From Rhizobiales bacterium 32-66-11 (GTDB lineage Bacteria > Pseudomonadota > Alphaproteobacteria > Rhizobiales > Xanthobacteraceae), in NCBI GenBank assembly GCA_002304505.1, contig NCEH01000039.1, positions 1 to 35,947 of the forward strand: a stretch of DNA of 35,947 bases, given 5' to 3'. Position numbers and translations under genes: made by a program. Under the pieces are notes generated by a model. That model did not search any database. It worked only from the letters and a program-made list of their open reading frames with translations, and had not been told where the DNA came from. This document shows, piece by piece, positions 7,582-16,073 of the stretch. Position 1 is the stretch's first letter; the number at the start of each line of letters is the position of its first letter.

Positions 7582-8649
7582 ATGCTGCGCCGGCTGCTGC
7601 CGTTTCTCTTCCCCATCGTCGGGCACGGCCTCGCGCTGGCGTGGCCGGTGCTCTACCCGCTGTTGGGGCGCGTCGCGCAATGGGCCGCCTCGCTGCTGAT
7701 GATGGGGACCATCTTCGCGGCCGTGAGCCATGCCGACACCGTCTCGGCGCGCTTGCCGCAGCCGTTCGGAACCCTCGTCCTGACCTTCAGCGTCACCCTC
7801 ATCGAAGTGTCGGTGCTGGTGTCCATGATGCTGCACGGGGAGAACAACCCGACTTTGCCGCGCGAGGCGGTACTCTCCACGGTCATGTTCGTGCTCACGG
7901 GCGTGGTGGGCCTGTGCCTGCTGCTGGGCGGGCTGCGCCATCGCGAGCAGGAGGTGCGCCAGCAGGGGCTGAGCGGATTCCTATCGGTCATCATGTCGAT
8001 TTCGATTCTTGCCTTGATCCTGCCGAGCATGACCACGAGCGGCCAACTCGGAGCGCCGAAAACCCTCGACATCGCCGTCATCATGTCCGGCGTGGTGCTG
8101 CTGTATGGATCGTTCCTGTTCATGCAGACGGTGCGCCATCGCGATCATTTCCTCGGCTGGGACGAGAGCGAGGAGCGCGAGGCGACCGCCAGCGAATTCT
8201 GGCGCGCGGTGGTATTTCTGCTGCTGAGCCTCGGCGGCGTGGTGCTGCTCTCCAATCATGTGGCGGAGGGCGTCGAGCGGTTCATGGCGCGCCAGGGTCT
8301 GCCGGATCCGGATGCGGTGGTGGGCGCCATCGTCGTGGCGATCCTGCTGTTGCCGGAGACCATCACCGCGGTGCGGGCGGCGCGGCGCAACCGGTTGCAG
8401 CGGGCGTTGAATGCCGCGCTCGGCTCGGCGCTGGCCACCATCGGCCTGACCATGCCGGTCATGGTGGCGGTGAGCTACATGGTGGACCGGCAGGTCACCC
8501 TTGCGCTTGATCCCGAGGACCGGGTGCAATTGCTGCTCGCGCTGGTGCTGAGCATCGTGTCCTTCGGCACCGGCAAGACCAATGCCCTGACGGGGCTGGT
8601 GCATCTGGTGCTGTTCTTTGTTTATGTCATGACGCTTTTTTCGCCCTGA
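7582..8649 (+). CDS. chaA: Calcium/proton antiporter, ChaA type
   Basis: An inner-membrane antiporter of the Ca2+:cation antiporter superfamily, 355 residues with about 10-11 hydrophobic helices. The two inverted family repeats are visible. The first is PFGTLVLTFSVTLIEVSVLV (about 53-72). The second is LLLPETITAVRAARRNRLQ followed by a small-residue-rich helix (about 250-290). An acidic, charged cytoplasmic loop (DESEEREAT) separates the halves. ChaA expels Ca2+ (and in E. coli Na+ and K+) in exchange for protons, mostly at alkaline pH. It follows the agmatinase by 12 bases and is probably in the same transcript. Ion specificity is inferred from family only. Confidence 0.85.
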   Translation: MLRRLLPFLFPIVGHGLALAWPVLYPLLGRVAQWAASLLMMGTIFAAVSHADTVSARLPQPFGTLVLTFSVTLIEVSVLVSMMLHGENNPTLPREAVLSTVMFVLTGVVGLCLLLGGLRHREQEVRQQGLSGFLSVIMSISILALILPSMTTSGQLGAPKTLDIAVIMSGVVLLYGSFLFMQTVRHRDHFLGWDESEEREATASEFWRAVVFLLLSLGGVVLLSNHVAEGVERFMARQGLPDPDAVVGAIVVAILLLPETITAVRAARRNRLQRALNAALGSALATIGLTMPVMVAVSYMVDRQVTLALDPEDRVQLLLALVLSIVSFGTGKTNALTGLVHLVLFFVYVMTLFSP

Positions 8650-8745
8650 CCGGCGGCGCGTGCTTCCACGCGGTGGACACCGCCGGGGCGCGGTGGCATG
8701 GTCCGCGCGATCAAGGGCGAGGCGTCAAGCAGCGAGGCGTGGGCC

Positions 8746-9156
8746 GTGAAAGAGTTCCTGCTCTATGTGTTCACCTGGTGGAATAAGCAGACGGTCGGCA
8801 CCATGCTGTGGACCCGTCGCTTCGGCGAGTTCGTGGGGCAGGATGAGGCGGGCAACCGTTATTTCCGCACCAAGGGCGGCGCCATAGATCCGCAATTGGG
8901 GTTCGAACGCCGCTGGGTGATCTATCCCGGCTATGCCGACAGCACCACCATCCCAACCGGCTGGTACGGCTGGATTCACCATCGCACCGACACCCCGCCG
9001 ACCGAAGAATCCTATACCCCGCGCGACTGGCAGAAGCCGCATCTGCGGAACATGACCGGCTCGCCGGCCGCCTATCGGCCCAAGGGCGCGGTTCCCGGCG
9101 GCCGCAACCGTCCGGAAGTCACGGGCGACTACAAGGCATGGGCGCCGGGCGAGTGA
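8746..9156 (+). CDS. NADH:ubiquinone oxidoreductase accessory subunit NDUFA12 (B17.2-like)
   Basis: A 136-residue homologue of the mitochondrial complex I supernumerary subunit NDUFA12, found in alphaproteobacterial complex I. The whole protein matches the family: FTWWNKQTVGTMLWTRRFGE at the N-terminus, DEAGNRYFRTKGG, LGFERRWVIYPGYAD, GWYGWIHH, PPTEESYTPRDWQKPHLRN and GDYKAW at the end. It packs against the membrane-proximal part of the peripheral arm. I chose the GTG at 8746 (mature-looking start MKEFLLYVF) because GAGG lies 8 bases upstream. An in-frame ATG at 8698 would add 16 residues without a ribosome site. The main nuo operon is not here, as usual for this gene, which travels with DUF2155 and aat. 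Confidence 0.93.
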   Translation: MKEFLLYVFTWWNKQTVGTMLWTRRFGEFVGQDEAGNRYFRTKGGAIDPQLGFERRWVIYPGYADSTTIPTGWYGWIHHRTDTPPTEESYTPRDWQKPHLRNMTGSPAAYRPKGAVPGGRNRPEVTGDYKAWAPGE

Positions 9157-9412
9157 GATTGCGCGCGCCGATCGGCCCGTGAGGCCGGCGGCGATGGGCC
9201 TGCGGGCGCGGGCTTTGATCCCGCGCTTTCCTTCGGACATGCGCGATTCGCCCTCGCAGCGCCGCATTGCAGGTGATAACCAGCAGGGAATTGGGCGCGC
9301 TTCACCGTGCCGCGTGCGTCGGGAAGATGGCTTGGACGGCGCGCCGTCCGCCGGATGCCAGCGCAATGCGCGGAACGGGCTCCGCCCTCGGCATGTTCGG
9401 GTCTGCGTTTTC

Positions 9413-10129
9413 ATGGTCAAAGTCCAATTCGATGCGTGTCGGCTGTTCCCTCCGTCATCGCGGCTGAAGGCCGGCGTCGCGCTCGTGATCGGGTTTTGCG
9501 CCGCCGGTCCGGCGCTGGCGCAAAGCCGTTCCGGCATCGAATCGGCGCCGCTGGCGCCCCCGAGCGGATTCGGCAGCTCAACCGCCCCCGCCCCGAACGG
9601 CGCGCTGCCGCCGGGATATCCTGCGGCCCCTCAGCGGCCATCGGCGCCGCAATTGCCGCCGCCCGGTTCCGCCCGCCCGCCCGGACAGGGGCAATTGCCC
9701 GCGCCCTCGGTCGCGCAGCCCCCCGGCGCCGGAACGCCCTCCGCGCCTGGGGATTCCGGGGATGTGGTGGTGGTGCAGCCGCCGCCGGAGCACATTTCCA
9801 ATCGGACCGCGGTCTATGCCGGGCTCGACAAGATTACGGGCCGCATCACCTCGTTCGAGGTCGGCATCGGCGAAACCGTGCAGTTCGGCGCCCTCCAGGT
9901 GACGCCGCGCGTGTGCTACACGCGCCCGCCCACGGAGACGCAGAACACCACCAGCTTCACCGAGGTCAATGAAATCACCCTCAAGGGCGAGGCGAAGCGC
10001 ATCTTTACCGGCTGGATGTTCGCGTCCAGTCCCGGCCTGCACGGGGTGGAGCACCCGGTCTATGACGTCTGGCTGACCGACTGCAAGGCTACCGCGCCCG
10101 CCACCGGCAAGGCGGCCGGCCAGAAATAG
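9413..10129 (+). CDS. Secreted DUF2155 domain protein
   Basis: A 238-residue exported protein of unknown function, conserved in alphaproteobacteria. A signal peptide (about 1-36, ending ALA-Q) is followed by a Pro/Gly/Ala-rich spacer (about 38-115). The DUF2155 domain spans about 120-225, with [48 protein letters not shown] and the terminal [12 protein letters not shown]. The two cysteines of the domain could pair. The ATG at 9413 is chosen because the signal peptide begins there; the 256 bp before it hold no other gene that I can support. The last 70 bases overlap aat on the other strand, so its conserved C-terminus shares DNA with the conserved C-terminus of Aat. Confidence 0.88.
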   Translation: MVKVQFDACRLFPPSSRLKAGVALVIGFCAAGPALAQSRSGIESAPLAPPSGFGSSTAPAPNGALPPGYPAAPQRPSAPQLPPPGSARPPGQGQLPAPSVAQPPGAGTPSAPGDSGDVVVVQPPPEHISNRTAVYAGLDKITGRITSFEVGIGETVQFGALQVTPRVCYTRPPTETQNTTSFTEVNEITLKGEAKRIFTGWMFASSPGLHGVEHPVYDVWLTDCKATAPATGKAAGQK

Positions 10130-10737
10130 AAATCGCCTTCCACGTCCAGCGCCTGTTCCAGCTGGCGGTGATATTGCCGCCGGCTGATCTCGATGGCGCC
10201 GAGGCTCTCCAGGTGGCTGGTCACGAACTGGGTGTCCAGCAGGCGGAAGCCGCCGGCCTTGAGGCGCGCCACCAGATGCACCAGCGCCACTTTCGAGGCA
10301 TCCCGCTCGATGTGGAACATGCTCTCGCCGAAAAACGCGCCGCCGAGCCGCACGCCATAGAGCCCGCCCACCAGCCGGCCGTCGCGCCAGGCCTCCACCG
10401 TGTGGCAGCGGCCGCGCATGAATAATTCCCCATAGAGCCGGCGGATGCGGGCATTGATCCAGGTCTTGGCACGACCGTCCTGGGGCGCGGCGCAGCCGTC
10501 GATGACGGCTTCGAAATCGTGATCGACCCTTATCTCGAACCGGTCCGACCGAATGGTGCGGGCAAGGCGCGAGGAAATTTTCATTCCGTCGAGGGGAAAC
10601 ACGCCCCGTCGCTCCGGCTCGATCCAATAGAGGCCGGGATCGTCCGCGCTTTCGGCCATGGGGAATATGCCGCAGGCATAGGCCTTCAGCAGCACGTCCG
10701 GGGTGATTTCGACGATCGGTTCGTTGGGTCGGCTCAT
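10060..10737 (-). CDS. aat: Leucyl/phenylalanyl-tRNA--protein transferase
   Basis: Aat adds Leu or Phe from charged tRNA to proteins with N-terminal Arg or Lys, marking them for ClpS/ClpAP degradation through the bacterial N-end rule. The 225-residue protein has all family blocks. These are [93 protein letters not shown] and the closing ALQSVSQTS. It converges on the DUF2155 gene and the two overlap by 70 bp. In related genomes aat often adjoins accC; here a 3.6-kb block lies between them. Confidence 0.96.
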   Translation of the reverse strand: MSRPNEPIVEITPDVLLKAYACGIFPMAESADDPGLYWIEPERRGVFPLDGMKISSRLARTIRSDRFEIRVDHDFEAVIDGCAAPQDGRAKTWINARIRRLYGELFMRGRCHTVEAWRDGRLVGGLYGVRLGGAFFGESMFHIERDASKVALVHLVARLKAGGFRLLDTQFVTSHLESLGAIEISRRQYHRQLEQALDVEGDFYFWPAALPVAGAVALQSVSQTS

Positions 10738-10897
10738 GGCTCCATTGATGGCGCATATAAGTTGAGCGAGGATGTGGCGCTTTGCCGCCGGTCCGCCTTG
10801 CAGATGCGTAGTGCATTTGTCATGCGGGCGCGCTACTGCCGCTGCTGTTCACCTCGGCGTGAACCGCTTGCATCCTCCTCTGCGCGGTGGGCCTGCC

Positions 10898-12640
10898 ATG
10901 CTTTTTCAGCCAGCTGGTGCCGGAAACGATCCCAACCCTGTGCGGCAGCACCGGTTCTCGATCTTCGACATCTTCGCCTTCGCGGTGATTTTCGCGCTGT
11001 TCGCGCTGTTCACCCATGGCACGCAGGAGACGTTGGTTCCGATCGCGCAATTGCAGCAGACGCCGATCTCGCTCGATCCGGCGATGCTGCCCGAATATGC
11101 CCTGCGCACCACGCTGCGCATGCTCGCGGCGATCGTCGCCTCGCTGGTGTTCACCTTCATTTATGGCGCCATCGCCGCAAAAAGCCGGCGCGCCGAGATG
11201 GTGCTGATCCCGATTCTGGACATCCTCCAGTCGGTGCCGGTGCTGGGCTTCCTGTCCTTCACCGTGGTGTTCTTCATGGGCCTGTTCCCCGGCCAGGTGC
11301 TGGGGGTGGAGCTGGCGGCGGTGTTCGCCATCTTCACCAGCCAGGCCTGGAACATGACCTTCAGCTTCTACCAGTCCATGAAGACGCTGCCGCGCGACCT
11401 GGAAGAGGTGTGCGACGGCTTCGGCCTTACCGGCTGGCAGCGCTTCTGGCGGCTGGAAGTGCCGTTCTCCATGCCGGGGCTGGTGTGGAACACCATGATG
11501 TCCATGTCCGGGGGCTGGTTCTTCGTGGTGGCCTCGGAAGCCATCTCGGTGGGCAATACCACCATCACCTTGCCGGGCATCGGCGCTTATGTGGCCACCG
11601 CCATCTCCGACCGGAACATCGCGGCCGTCGCCTATGCGGTGCTGGCGATGCTGGTGATCATCCTGCTGTATGATCAGCTGCTGTTCCGCCCGCTGGTGGC
11701 GTGGGCGGAGAAATTCCGCTTCGAGCAATCGGCCGGCGGGCCGCCGCCGCGGTCCTGGGTGCTCGATCTGGTCAAGCGTGCGCATTATTTCCGCATCGTG
11801 CTCTCCCCCCTCGGCAGCCTCGCGCGGGCGTTCGGCCGCATGCCGCTGCGCGCGCCGGTGCGGGTGCCGCACGAGGTGCACAAGGCCTGGGGCAGCCGCA
11901 CCATGGATCGCATCTGGGCGGGCCTCGTGATCACGGCCGCGCTCTACAGCCTGTGGGTGATCGTCGCCTTCGTCGCCACCGAGGTCGCGGGCGGCGAGGT
12001 GGTGCATGTGCTCTATCTCGGCTTCCTCACCCTCCTGCGGGTGGCGGTGCTGATCTTCCTCGCCTCGCTGATCTGGGTGCCGGTGGGGGTGTGGATCGGC
12101 CTCAACCCGAAGGTGGCGACGGCGGTGCAGCCGCTGGCGCAGTTCCTGGCCGCATTCCCGGCCAATATCGTGTTTCCGTTCGCGGTGGTGGGCATCGTGG
12201 CGCTGGGGCTCGACCCGAACATCTGGCTCTCGCCGCTGATGATCCTCGGCACCCAATGGTACATTTTGTTCAACGTGATTGCCGGCGCTAGCGCATTTCC
12301 GAGCGACATGCGCGAAGCGGCGTCCGCCTTCCATATCCGCGGCTGGCACTGGTGGACCAAGGTGATCCTGCCCGGGGTATTTCCCTATTATGTCACCGGC
12401 GCGCTGACCGCGAGCGGCGGATCGTGGAACGCCAGCATCGTCGCCGAGGTGGCGAGCTGGGGCAACACCACGCTGCGCGCGGAGGGGCTCGGCGCCTATA
12501 TCGCGGACGCCACCACGGCGGCGGATTTCCCGCGCATCACGCTCGGCATCGCGATCATGTCGCTCTATGTCATCGCCTTCAACCGGGTCTTGTGGCGACC
12601 CCTGTTCACCTTTGCGGCCCGCCGCCTGCGGCTCGACTGA
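10898..12640 (+). CDS. ABC transporter permease with two fused membrane domains (nitrate/taurine class)
   Basis: A 580-residue inner-membrane protein built from two permease halves (about 25-300 and 335-575), each a binding-protein-dependent transport domain. Each half has an ATPase-contact EAA loop: EEVCDGFGLTGWQRFWRLEV in the first and REAASAFHIRGWHWWTKVIL in the second. The halves are joined by an Arg/Pro-rich linker. The ATPase partner follows after 11 bases, with its ribosome site beginning at the stop codon, so the two form an operon. The family imports nitrate, sulfonates, bicarbonate or similar anions. No periplasmic binding protein is encoded nearby, so substrate and even direction of transport are open. 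The start is the ATG at 10898; the upstream open-frame extension reads into the aat promoter side. Confidence 0.85.
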   Translation: MLFQPAGAGNDPNPVRQHRFSIFDIFAFAVIFALFALFTHGTQETLVPIAQLQQTPISLDPAMLPEYALRTTLRMLAAIVASLVFTFIYGAIAAKSRRAEMVLIPILDILQSVPVLGFLSFTVVFFMGLFPGQVLGVELAAVFAIFTSQAWNMTFSFYQSMKTLPRDLEEVCDGFGLTGWQRFWRLEVPFSMPGLVWNTMMSMSGGWFFVVASEAISVGNTTITLPGIGAYVATAISDRNIAAVAYAVLAMLVIILLYDQLLFRPLVAWAEKFRFEQSAGGPPPRSWVLDLVKRAHYFRIVLSPLGSLARAFGRMPLRAPVRVPHEVHKAWGSRTMDRIWAGLVITAALYSLWVIVAFVATEVAGGEVVHVLYLGFLTLLRVAVLIFLASLIWVPVGVWIGLNPKVATAVQPLAQFLAAFPANIVFPFAVVGIVALGLDPNIWLSPLMILGTQWYILFNVIAGASAFPSDMREAASAFHIRGWHWWTKVILPGVFPYYVTGALTASGGSWNASIVAEVASWGNTTLRAEGLGAYIADATTAADFPRITLGIAIMSLYVIAFNRVLWRPLFTFAARRLRLD

Positions 12641-12651
12641 GGAGACCTCCC

Positions 12652-13989
12652 ATGCTCGAAACCACGTCGCCTGCCGCAACCACGCCGATGCTGTCGGTGT
12701 CCCATGTGGTCCAGTCGTATCGCAAGAGCGACAACAACCGCTTCCTGGTGCTCGACGATGTCTCGCTGGCGATCCAGGAAGGCGAGATCGTCGGCCTGCT
12801 CGGCCGCTCGGGCTCGGGCAAGTCCTCGCTGCTGCGCATCATTTCCGGCCTCACCACGCCGGTCTCGGGCGAGGTGACCTGGTGCGGCCGCAAGCTGGAC
12901 GGGCCGGCGCGGGGCATCTCCATGGTGTTCCAGACCTTCGCCCTGTTCCCCTGGCTCACCGTGCTCCAGAATGTGGAGATCGGCCTGGAAGCCATCGGCA
13001 TCGAGATGGCCGAGCGCCGCCGCCGCGCCGAGCAGGCGATCGATCTGATCGGCCTCGGCGGGTTCGAGAGCGCCTATCCCAAGGAATTGTCCGGCGGCAT
13101 GCGCCAGCGCGTGGGCTTTGCCCGGGCGCTCGTGGTGCATCCGCGCCTGATGCTGATGGATGAGCCCTTCTCCGCCCTCGACGTGCTGACCGCCGAGACC
13201 CTGCGCACGGACATTATCGACCTGTGGACCGAAGGGGCGCTGCCCATCAAGTCGATCCTGATCGTGACCCACAATATCGAGGAAGCGGTGCTGATGTGCG
13301 ACCGCGTCCTGATCTTCTCCTCCAATCCCGGCCGGGTGGCGCATGAGATGCCCATTCCGCTCGCCCATCCGCGCGACCGCCTGGCGCCGGAGTTCCGTGC
13401 GCTGGTGGAAGAGATCTATTCGCGCATGACCAATCGCGACGGCCCGGGCGCCGAGCTGAACAAGCCGGGCGCGGAGCAGGGCCAGGGGCATGACATCACC
13501 ATCACCACGCCGCTGACGGCGGTGTCCACCAACGTGCTGGCGGGCCTGCTGGAGGAACTGACCGACGCGCCCTATAACGGGCGGGCGGACCTGCCGGCGC
13601 TCGCGGACAGCCTCAACATGCCGGCCGACGCGCTGTTCCCGATCGCGGAAACGCTCCAGATCCTGCGCTTCGCCGACGTGCAGAGCGGCGATATCCTGCT
13701 CACCGAAGCCGGCCGCGCGTTTGCCGCCGCCGATATCGACGACCGCAAGGAAATGTTCGCCAGGCATCTCCTCGCCCATGTGCCGCTCGCCGCCCATATC
13801 CGCCACGTGCTGGAGGAGCGGCCGACCCACAAGGCGCCCTGGTCGCGCTTCGAGGATGAGCTGGAAGACCATATGTCGGAGGAATTCGCCGACGAATCCC
13901 TGCGCGCGGTCATCACCTGGGCCCGCTATGGCGAAAGCTTCGCCTATGACGAGCAATTGCAGCAGTTCAGCCTGGGCGCGGAGGACTGA
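12652..13989 (+). CDS. ABC transporter ATPase with C-terminal AAA-associated domain
   Basis: A 445-residue ATPase partner of the preceding permease. The ATPase domain (about 13-250) has Walker A GRSGSGKS (51-58), signature LSGGM (146-150), Walker B LMLMDE (166-171) and switch His207 in VTHNIEEA, in the style of nitrate/sulfonate importers. A linker (about 262-285) leads to an extra domain of about 150 residues (290-435). That domain resembles the AAA-associated C-terminal domain, containing GLLEELTDAPYNGRADLPAL and LLTEAGRAFAAADIDDRKEMF, which looks like a winged-helix module. Such a domain may gate transport by sensing a ligand; this is inference. AGGAG precedes the ATG. No binding protein follows. 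Confidence 0.88.
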   Translation: MLETTSPAATTPMLSVSHVVQSYRKSDNNRFLVLDDVSLAIQEGEIVGLLGRSGSGKSSLLRIISGLTTPVSGEVTWCGRKLDGPARGISMVFQTFALFPWLTVLQNVEIGLEAIGIEMAERRRRAEQAIDLIGLGGFESAYPKELSGGMRQRVGFARALVVHPRLMLMDEPFSALDVLTAETLRTDIIDLWTEGALPIKSILIVTHNIEEAVLMCDRVLIFSSNPGRVAHEMPIPLAHPRDRLAPEFRALVEEIYSRMTNRDGPGAELNKPGAEQGQGHDITITTPLTAVSTNVLAGLLEELTDAPYNGRADLPALADSLNMPADALFPIAETLQILRFADVQSGDILLTEAGRAFAAADIDDRKEMFARHLLAHVPLAAHIRHVLEERPTHKAPWSRFEDELEDHMSEEFADESLRAVITWARYGESFAYDEQLQQFSLGAED

Positions 13990-14041
13990 GCGGGCAACGG
14001 GTCGTGCCGCACGGCCCGCGCTCCCGAAAGCAGGAGGGCGG

Positions 14042-14506
14042 ATGGCGCAGGATAGATTTTCGCTCGCCCGCTTCGTCGAAGCGCAGGACGGCGTGATCGA
14101 CCAGGCGCTCGCCGAGCTTCGGGCGGGCCGCAAGCGCAGCCATTGGATGTGGTTCGTGTTTCCGCAGATGCGGGGTCTCGGACATTCGCCGACAGCCGAA
14201 TTCTACGGCATCTCGTCCCTTGCGGAAGCGCGCGCCTATCTCGCGCATCCGCTGCTCGGGCCCCGTCTCATCGCCTGTACGCAGGCGGTGGAGGCGCATA
14301 GGGGGCGCAGCCTATCGTCGATTTTCGGCACGCCGGACGATCTGAAATTCCACTCCTGCATGACCCTGTTCGCCAAGGCGGCAGGGACAGGCGACGCAGA
14401 GGCGGGCGACACGGGGGCGGGCGACAGCGTGTTCCACGCGGCGCTGCAACGCCATTTCGGCGGGCAGCCGGACCCGGCGACGCTCGCCCTTCTCGGGACC
14501 GACTGA
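14042..14506 (+). CDS. DUF1810 family protein
   Basis: A 154-residue cytoplasmic protein of a widespread uncharacterised family. The diagnostic motifs are RFVEAQDGVIDQALAELRAG, SHWMWFVFPQMRGLG, FYGISSLAEARAYLAHPLLG, and FGTPDDLKFHSCMTLFA. A short acidic Gly/Ala insert (about residues 117-128, GTGDAEAGDTGA) precedes the final helix and looks like a local expansion of a GAGD-type repeat. CAGGAGG lies 4-5 bases before the ATG. It follows the ABC ATPase by 52 bases on the same strand and converges on accC. No biochemical function is established for the family, and the link to the ABC genes is positional only. Confidence 0.85.
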   Translation: MAQDRFSLARFVEAQDGVIDQALAELRAGRKRSHWMWFVFPQMRGLGHSPTAEFYGISSLAEARAYLAHPLLGPRLIACTQAVEAHRGRSLSSIFGTPDDLKFHSCMTLFAKAAGTGDAEAGDTGAGDSVFHAALQRHFGGQPDPATLALLGTD

Positions 14507-14546
14507 GCGGCAGACGGAGCGATCGGCCCCGCCGGGAAAGCCGCGC

Positions 14547-15911
14547 TCAGCGCGCGGCCTTGTCGGAGCCTTCGCCCTCGGCCAGGAAATGCTCCAGCCA
14601 GTGGATGTCGTAGCGGCCTTCCGCGATGTCGTGGGTGCGCACCAGCACACGGAACAGCGGCAAGGTGGTGTCGATGCCGTCCACCACGAACTCGTCCAGC
14701 GCCCGGCGCAGGCGATTGAGGCATTCCGCCCGGGTCTTGCCGTGGACGATCAGCTTGCCCACCAGCGAATCATAATGCGGCGGGATGACATAGCCCTGGT
14801 AGGCATTGCTATCGACCCGGATGCCGAGGCCACCGGGCACGTGATAATGCGTGATGCGGCCGGGCGAGGGGCGGAAGGTGCTCGGATGCTCGGCATTCAC
14901 CCGGCATTCGATGGCATGGCCCTCGATCACCACGTCCGATTGCTGGATGGTCAGCGGCTCGCCGGCGGCGACGCGGATCTGCTCGTTGATGAGGTCGATG
15001 CCGGTGACCATCTCGGTCACGGGATGCTCCACCTGGATGCGGGTGTTCATCTCGATGAAATAGAACTGCCCGTTCTCGTACAGGAACTCGACCGTCCCGA
15101 CGCCGAGATATTGCAGCTCGCGCATGGCCTTGGCGACGGTCTCGCCGATTTCCTGGCGCTGCTCGGCGGTGAGCGCGGGGGAGGGGGCTTCCTCCCACAC
15201 CTTCTGGTGCCGGCGCTGGAGCGAGCAGTCGCGCTCGCCGAGATGCACCGCATGGCCCTTGCCGTCGCCGAGCACCTGGATTTCGATATGGCGCGGGGTG
15301 GAGAGATATTTTTCCAGATAGACCGCATCGTCGCCAAACGCGGCCTTGGCCTCGGTGCGGGCGGTAGAAAGCGCCGTGGAGAGATCCTCCTCGGTCATCG
15401 CCACCTTCATCCCGCGCCCGCCGCCGCCGGCCGCCGCCTTCACCAGGACCGGGAAGCCGATCTCCTTGGCGACGCGGTGCGCCTCCTCGTCCGAATGGAT
15501 GCCGCCTTCCGAACCGGGCACCACGGGAATGCCGAGCCGCTGCGCGGTGCGCTTGGCCTCGATCTTGTCGCCCATGATGCGAATATGCTCGGCCTTGGGG
15601 CCGATGAAATGGATCTTGTGGTCGTTGAGGATTTCCGCGAACCGGGCGTTCTCCGCCAGGAACCCGTAGCCGGGATGCACCGCATCCGCGCCCGTGATCT
15701 CGCAGGCGGCGAGCAGGGACGGGATGTTGAGATAGCTGTCGCGCGCGGCGGGCGGGCCGATGCACACGCTTTCGTCGGCGAGGCGCACATGCATGGCGTC
15801 GGCATCGGCGGTGGAATGCACGGCGACGGTGGCGATCCCCAATTCCTTGCAGGCCCGCAGGATGCGCAAGGCGATCTCGCCGCGATTGGCGATCAGGATT
15901 TTCTGGAACAT
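14547..15911 (-). CDS. accC: Acetyl-CoA carboxylase, biotin carboxylase subunit
   Basis: The ATP-grasp enzyme that carboxylates the biotin on AccB with bicarbonate and ATP, the first half-reaction of fatty-acid synthesis. At 454 residues it is the usual length. Visible blocks are KILIANRGEIALRILRACKE, GYGFLAENARFAE, the glycine-rich ATP loop KAAAGGGGRGMK, GERDCSLQRRHQKVWEEAPS, FYFIEMNTRIQVEHPVTEMV with catalytic Glu/Asn/Arg, and ECRVNAEHP. It lies 162 bases downstream of accB on the same strand. That gap contains two hairpins, which could uncouple the two subunits' expression. Confidence 0.98.
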   Translation of the reverse strand: MFQKILIANRGEIALRILRACKELGIATVAVHSTADADAMHVRLADESVCIGPPAARDSYLNIPSLLAACEITGADAVHPGYGFLAENARFAEILNDHKIHFIGPKAEHIRIMGDKIEAKRTAQRLGIPVVPGSEGGIHSDEEAHRVAKEIGFPVLVKAAAGGGGRGMKVAMTEEDLSTALSTARTEAKAAFGDDAVYLEKYLSTPRHIEIQVLGDGKGHAVHLGERDCSLQRRHQKVWEEAPSPALTAEQRQEIGETVAKAMRELQYLGVGTVEFLYENGQFYFIEMNTRIQVEHPVTEMVTGIDLINEQIRVAAGEPLTIQQSDVVIEGHAIECRVNAEHPSTFRPSPGRITHYHVPGGLGIRVDSNAYQGYVIPPHYDSLVGKLIVHGKTRAECLNRLRRALDEFVVDGIDTTLPLFRVLVRTHDIAEGRYDIHWLEHFLAEGEGSDKAAR

Positions 15912-15960
15912 CTGAGGATGCCTGCTTTCACCTGAAACTGGTCTTGAAACTGATCTTGGC

Positions 15961-16017
15961 CCGCCCGTCGCGGGCGGTCCTCTTCGGCGCGCCCGCGTGG
16001 CGCGGCGCCGCGCCGAA
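15961..16017 (-). promoter_or_regulatory. Two hairpins in the accB-accC intergenic region
   Basis: Two adjacent inverted repeats lie between the accB stop and accC start. One is CCGCCCG-TCG-CGGGCGG at 15961-15977. The other has arms TTCGGCGCG (15983-15991) and CGCGCCGAA (16009-16017). Neither is followed by a clear T-run on the minus strand. They could be RNA processing or stability elements, or simple GC-rich self-complementarity. Confidence 0.4.
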
Positions 16018-16073
16018 CGCGGGGGAACTGACCCGACAACCGCCGACCGGGGAGACGTGCGCCTTGGCGCGGC

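Noticed and set aside
6172..7941. 589-residue open frame on the minus strand
   Set aside because: It is antisense to the agmatinase and antiporter genes, His/Arg/Gln-rich without any domain, and typical of shadow frames in GC-rich DNA.
10820..12679. 619-residue minus-strand open frame across the permease gene
   Set aside because: The sequence is low-complexity His/Arg/Gln with no motif, whereas the plus strand carries a convincing permease; it is a composition artefact.
12565..14133. 522-residue minus-strand frame opposite the ABC ATPase gene
   Set aside because: No domain or signal is present and the plus-strand ATPase has every ABC motif in order.
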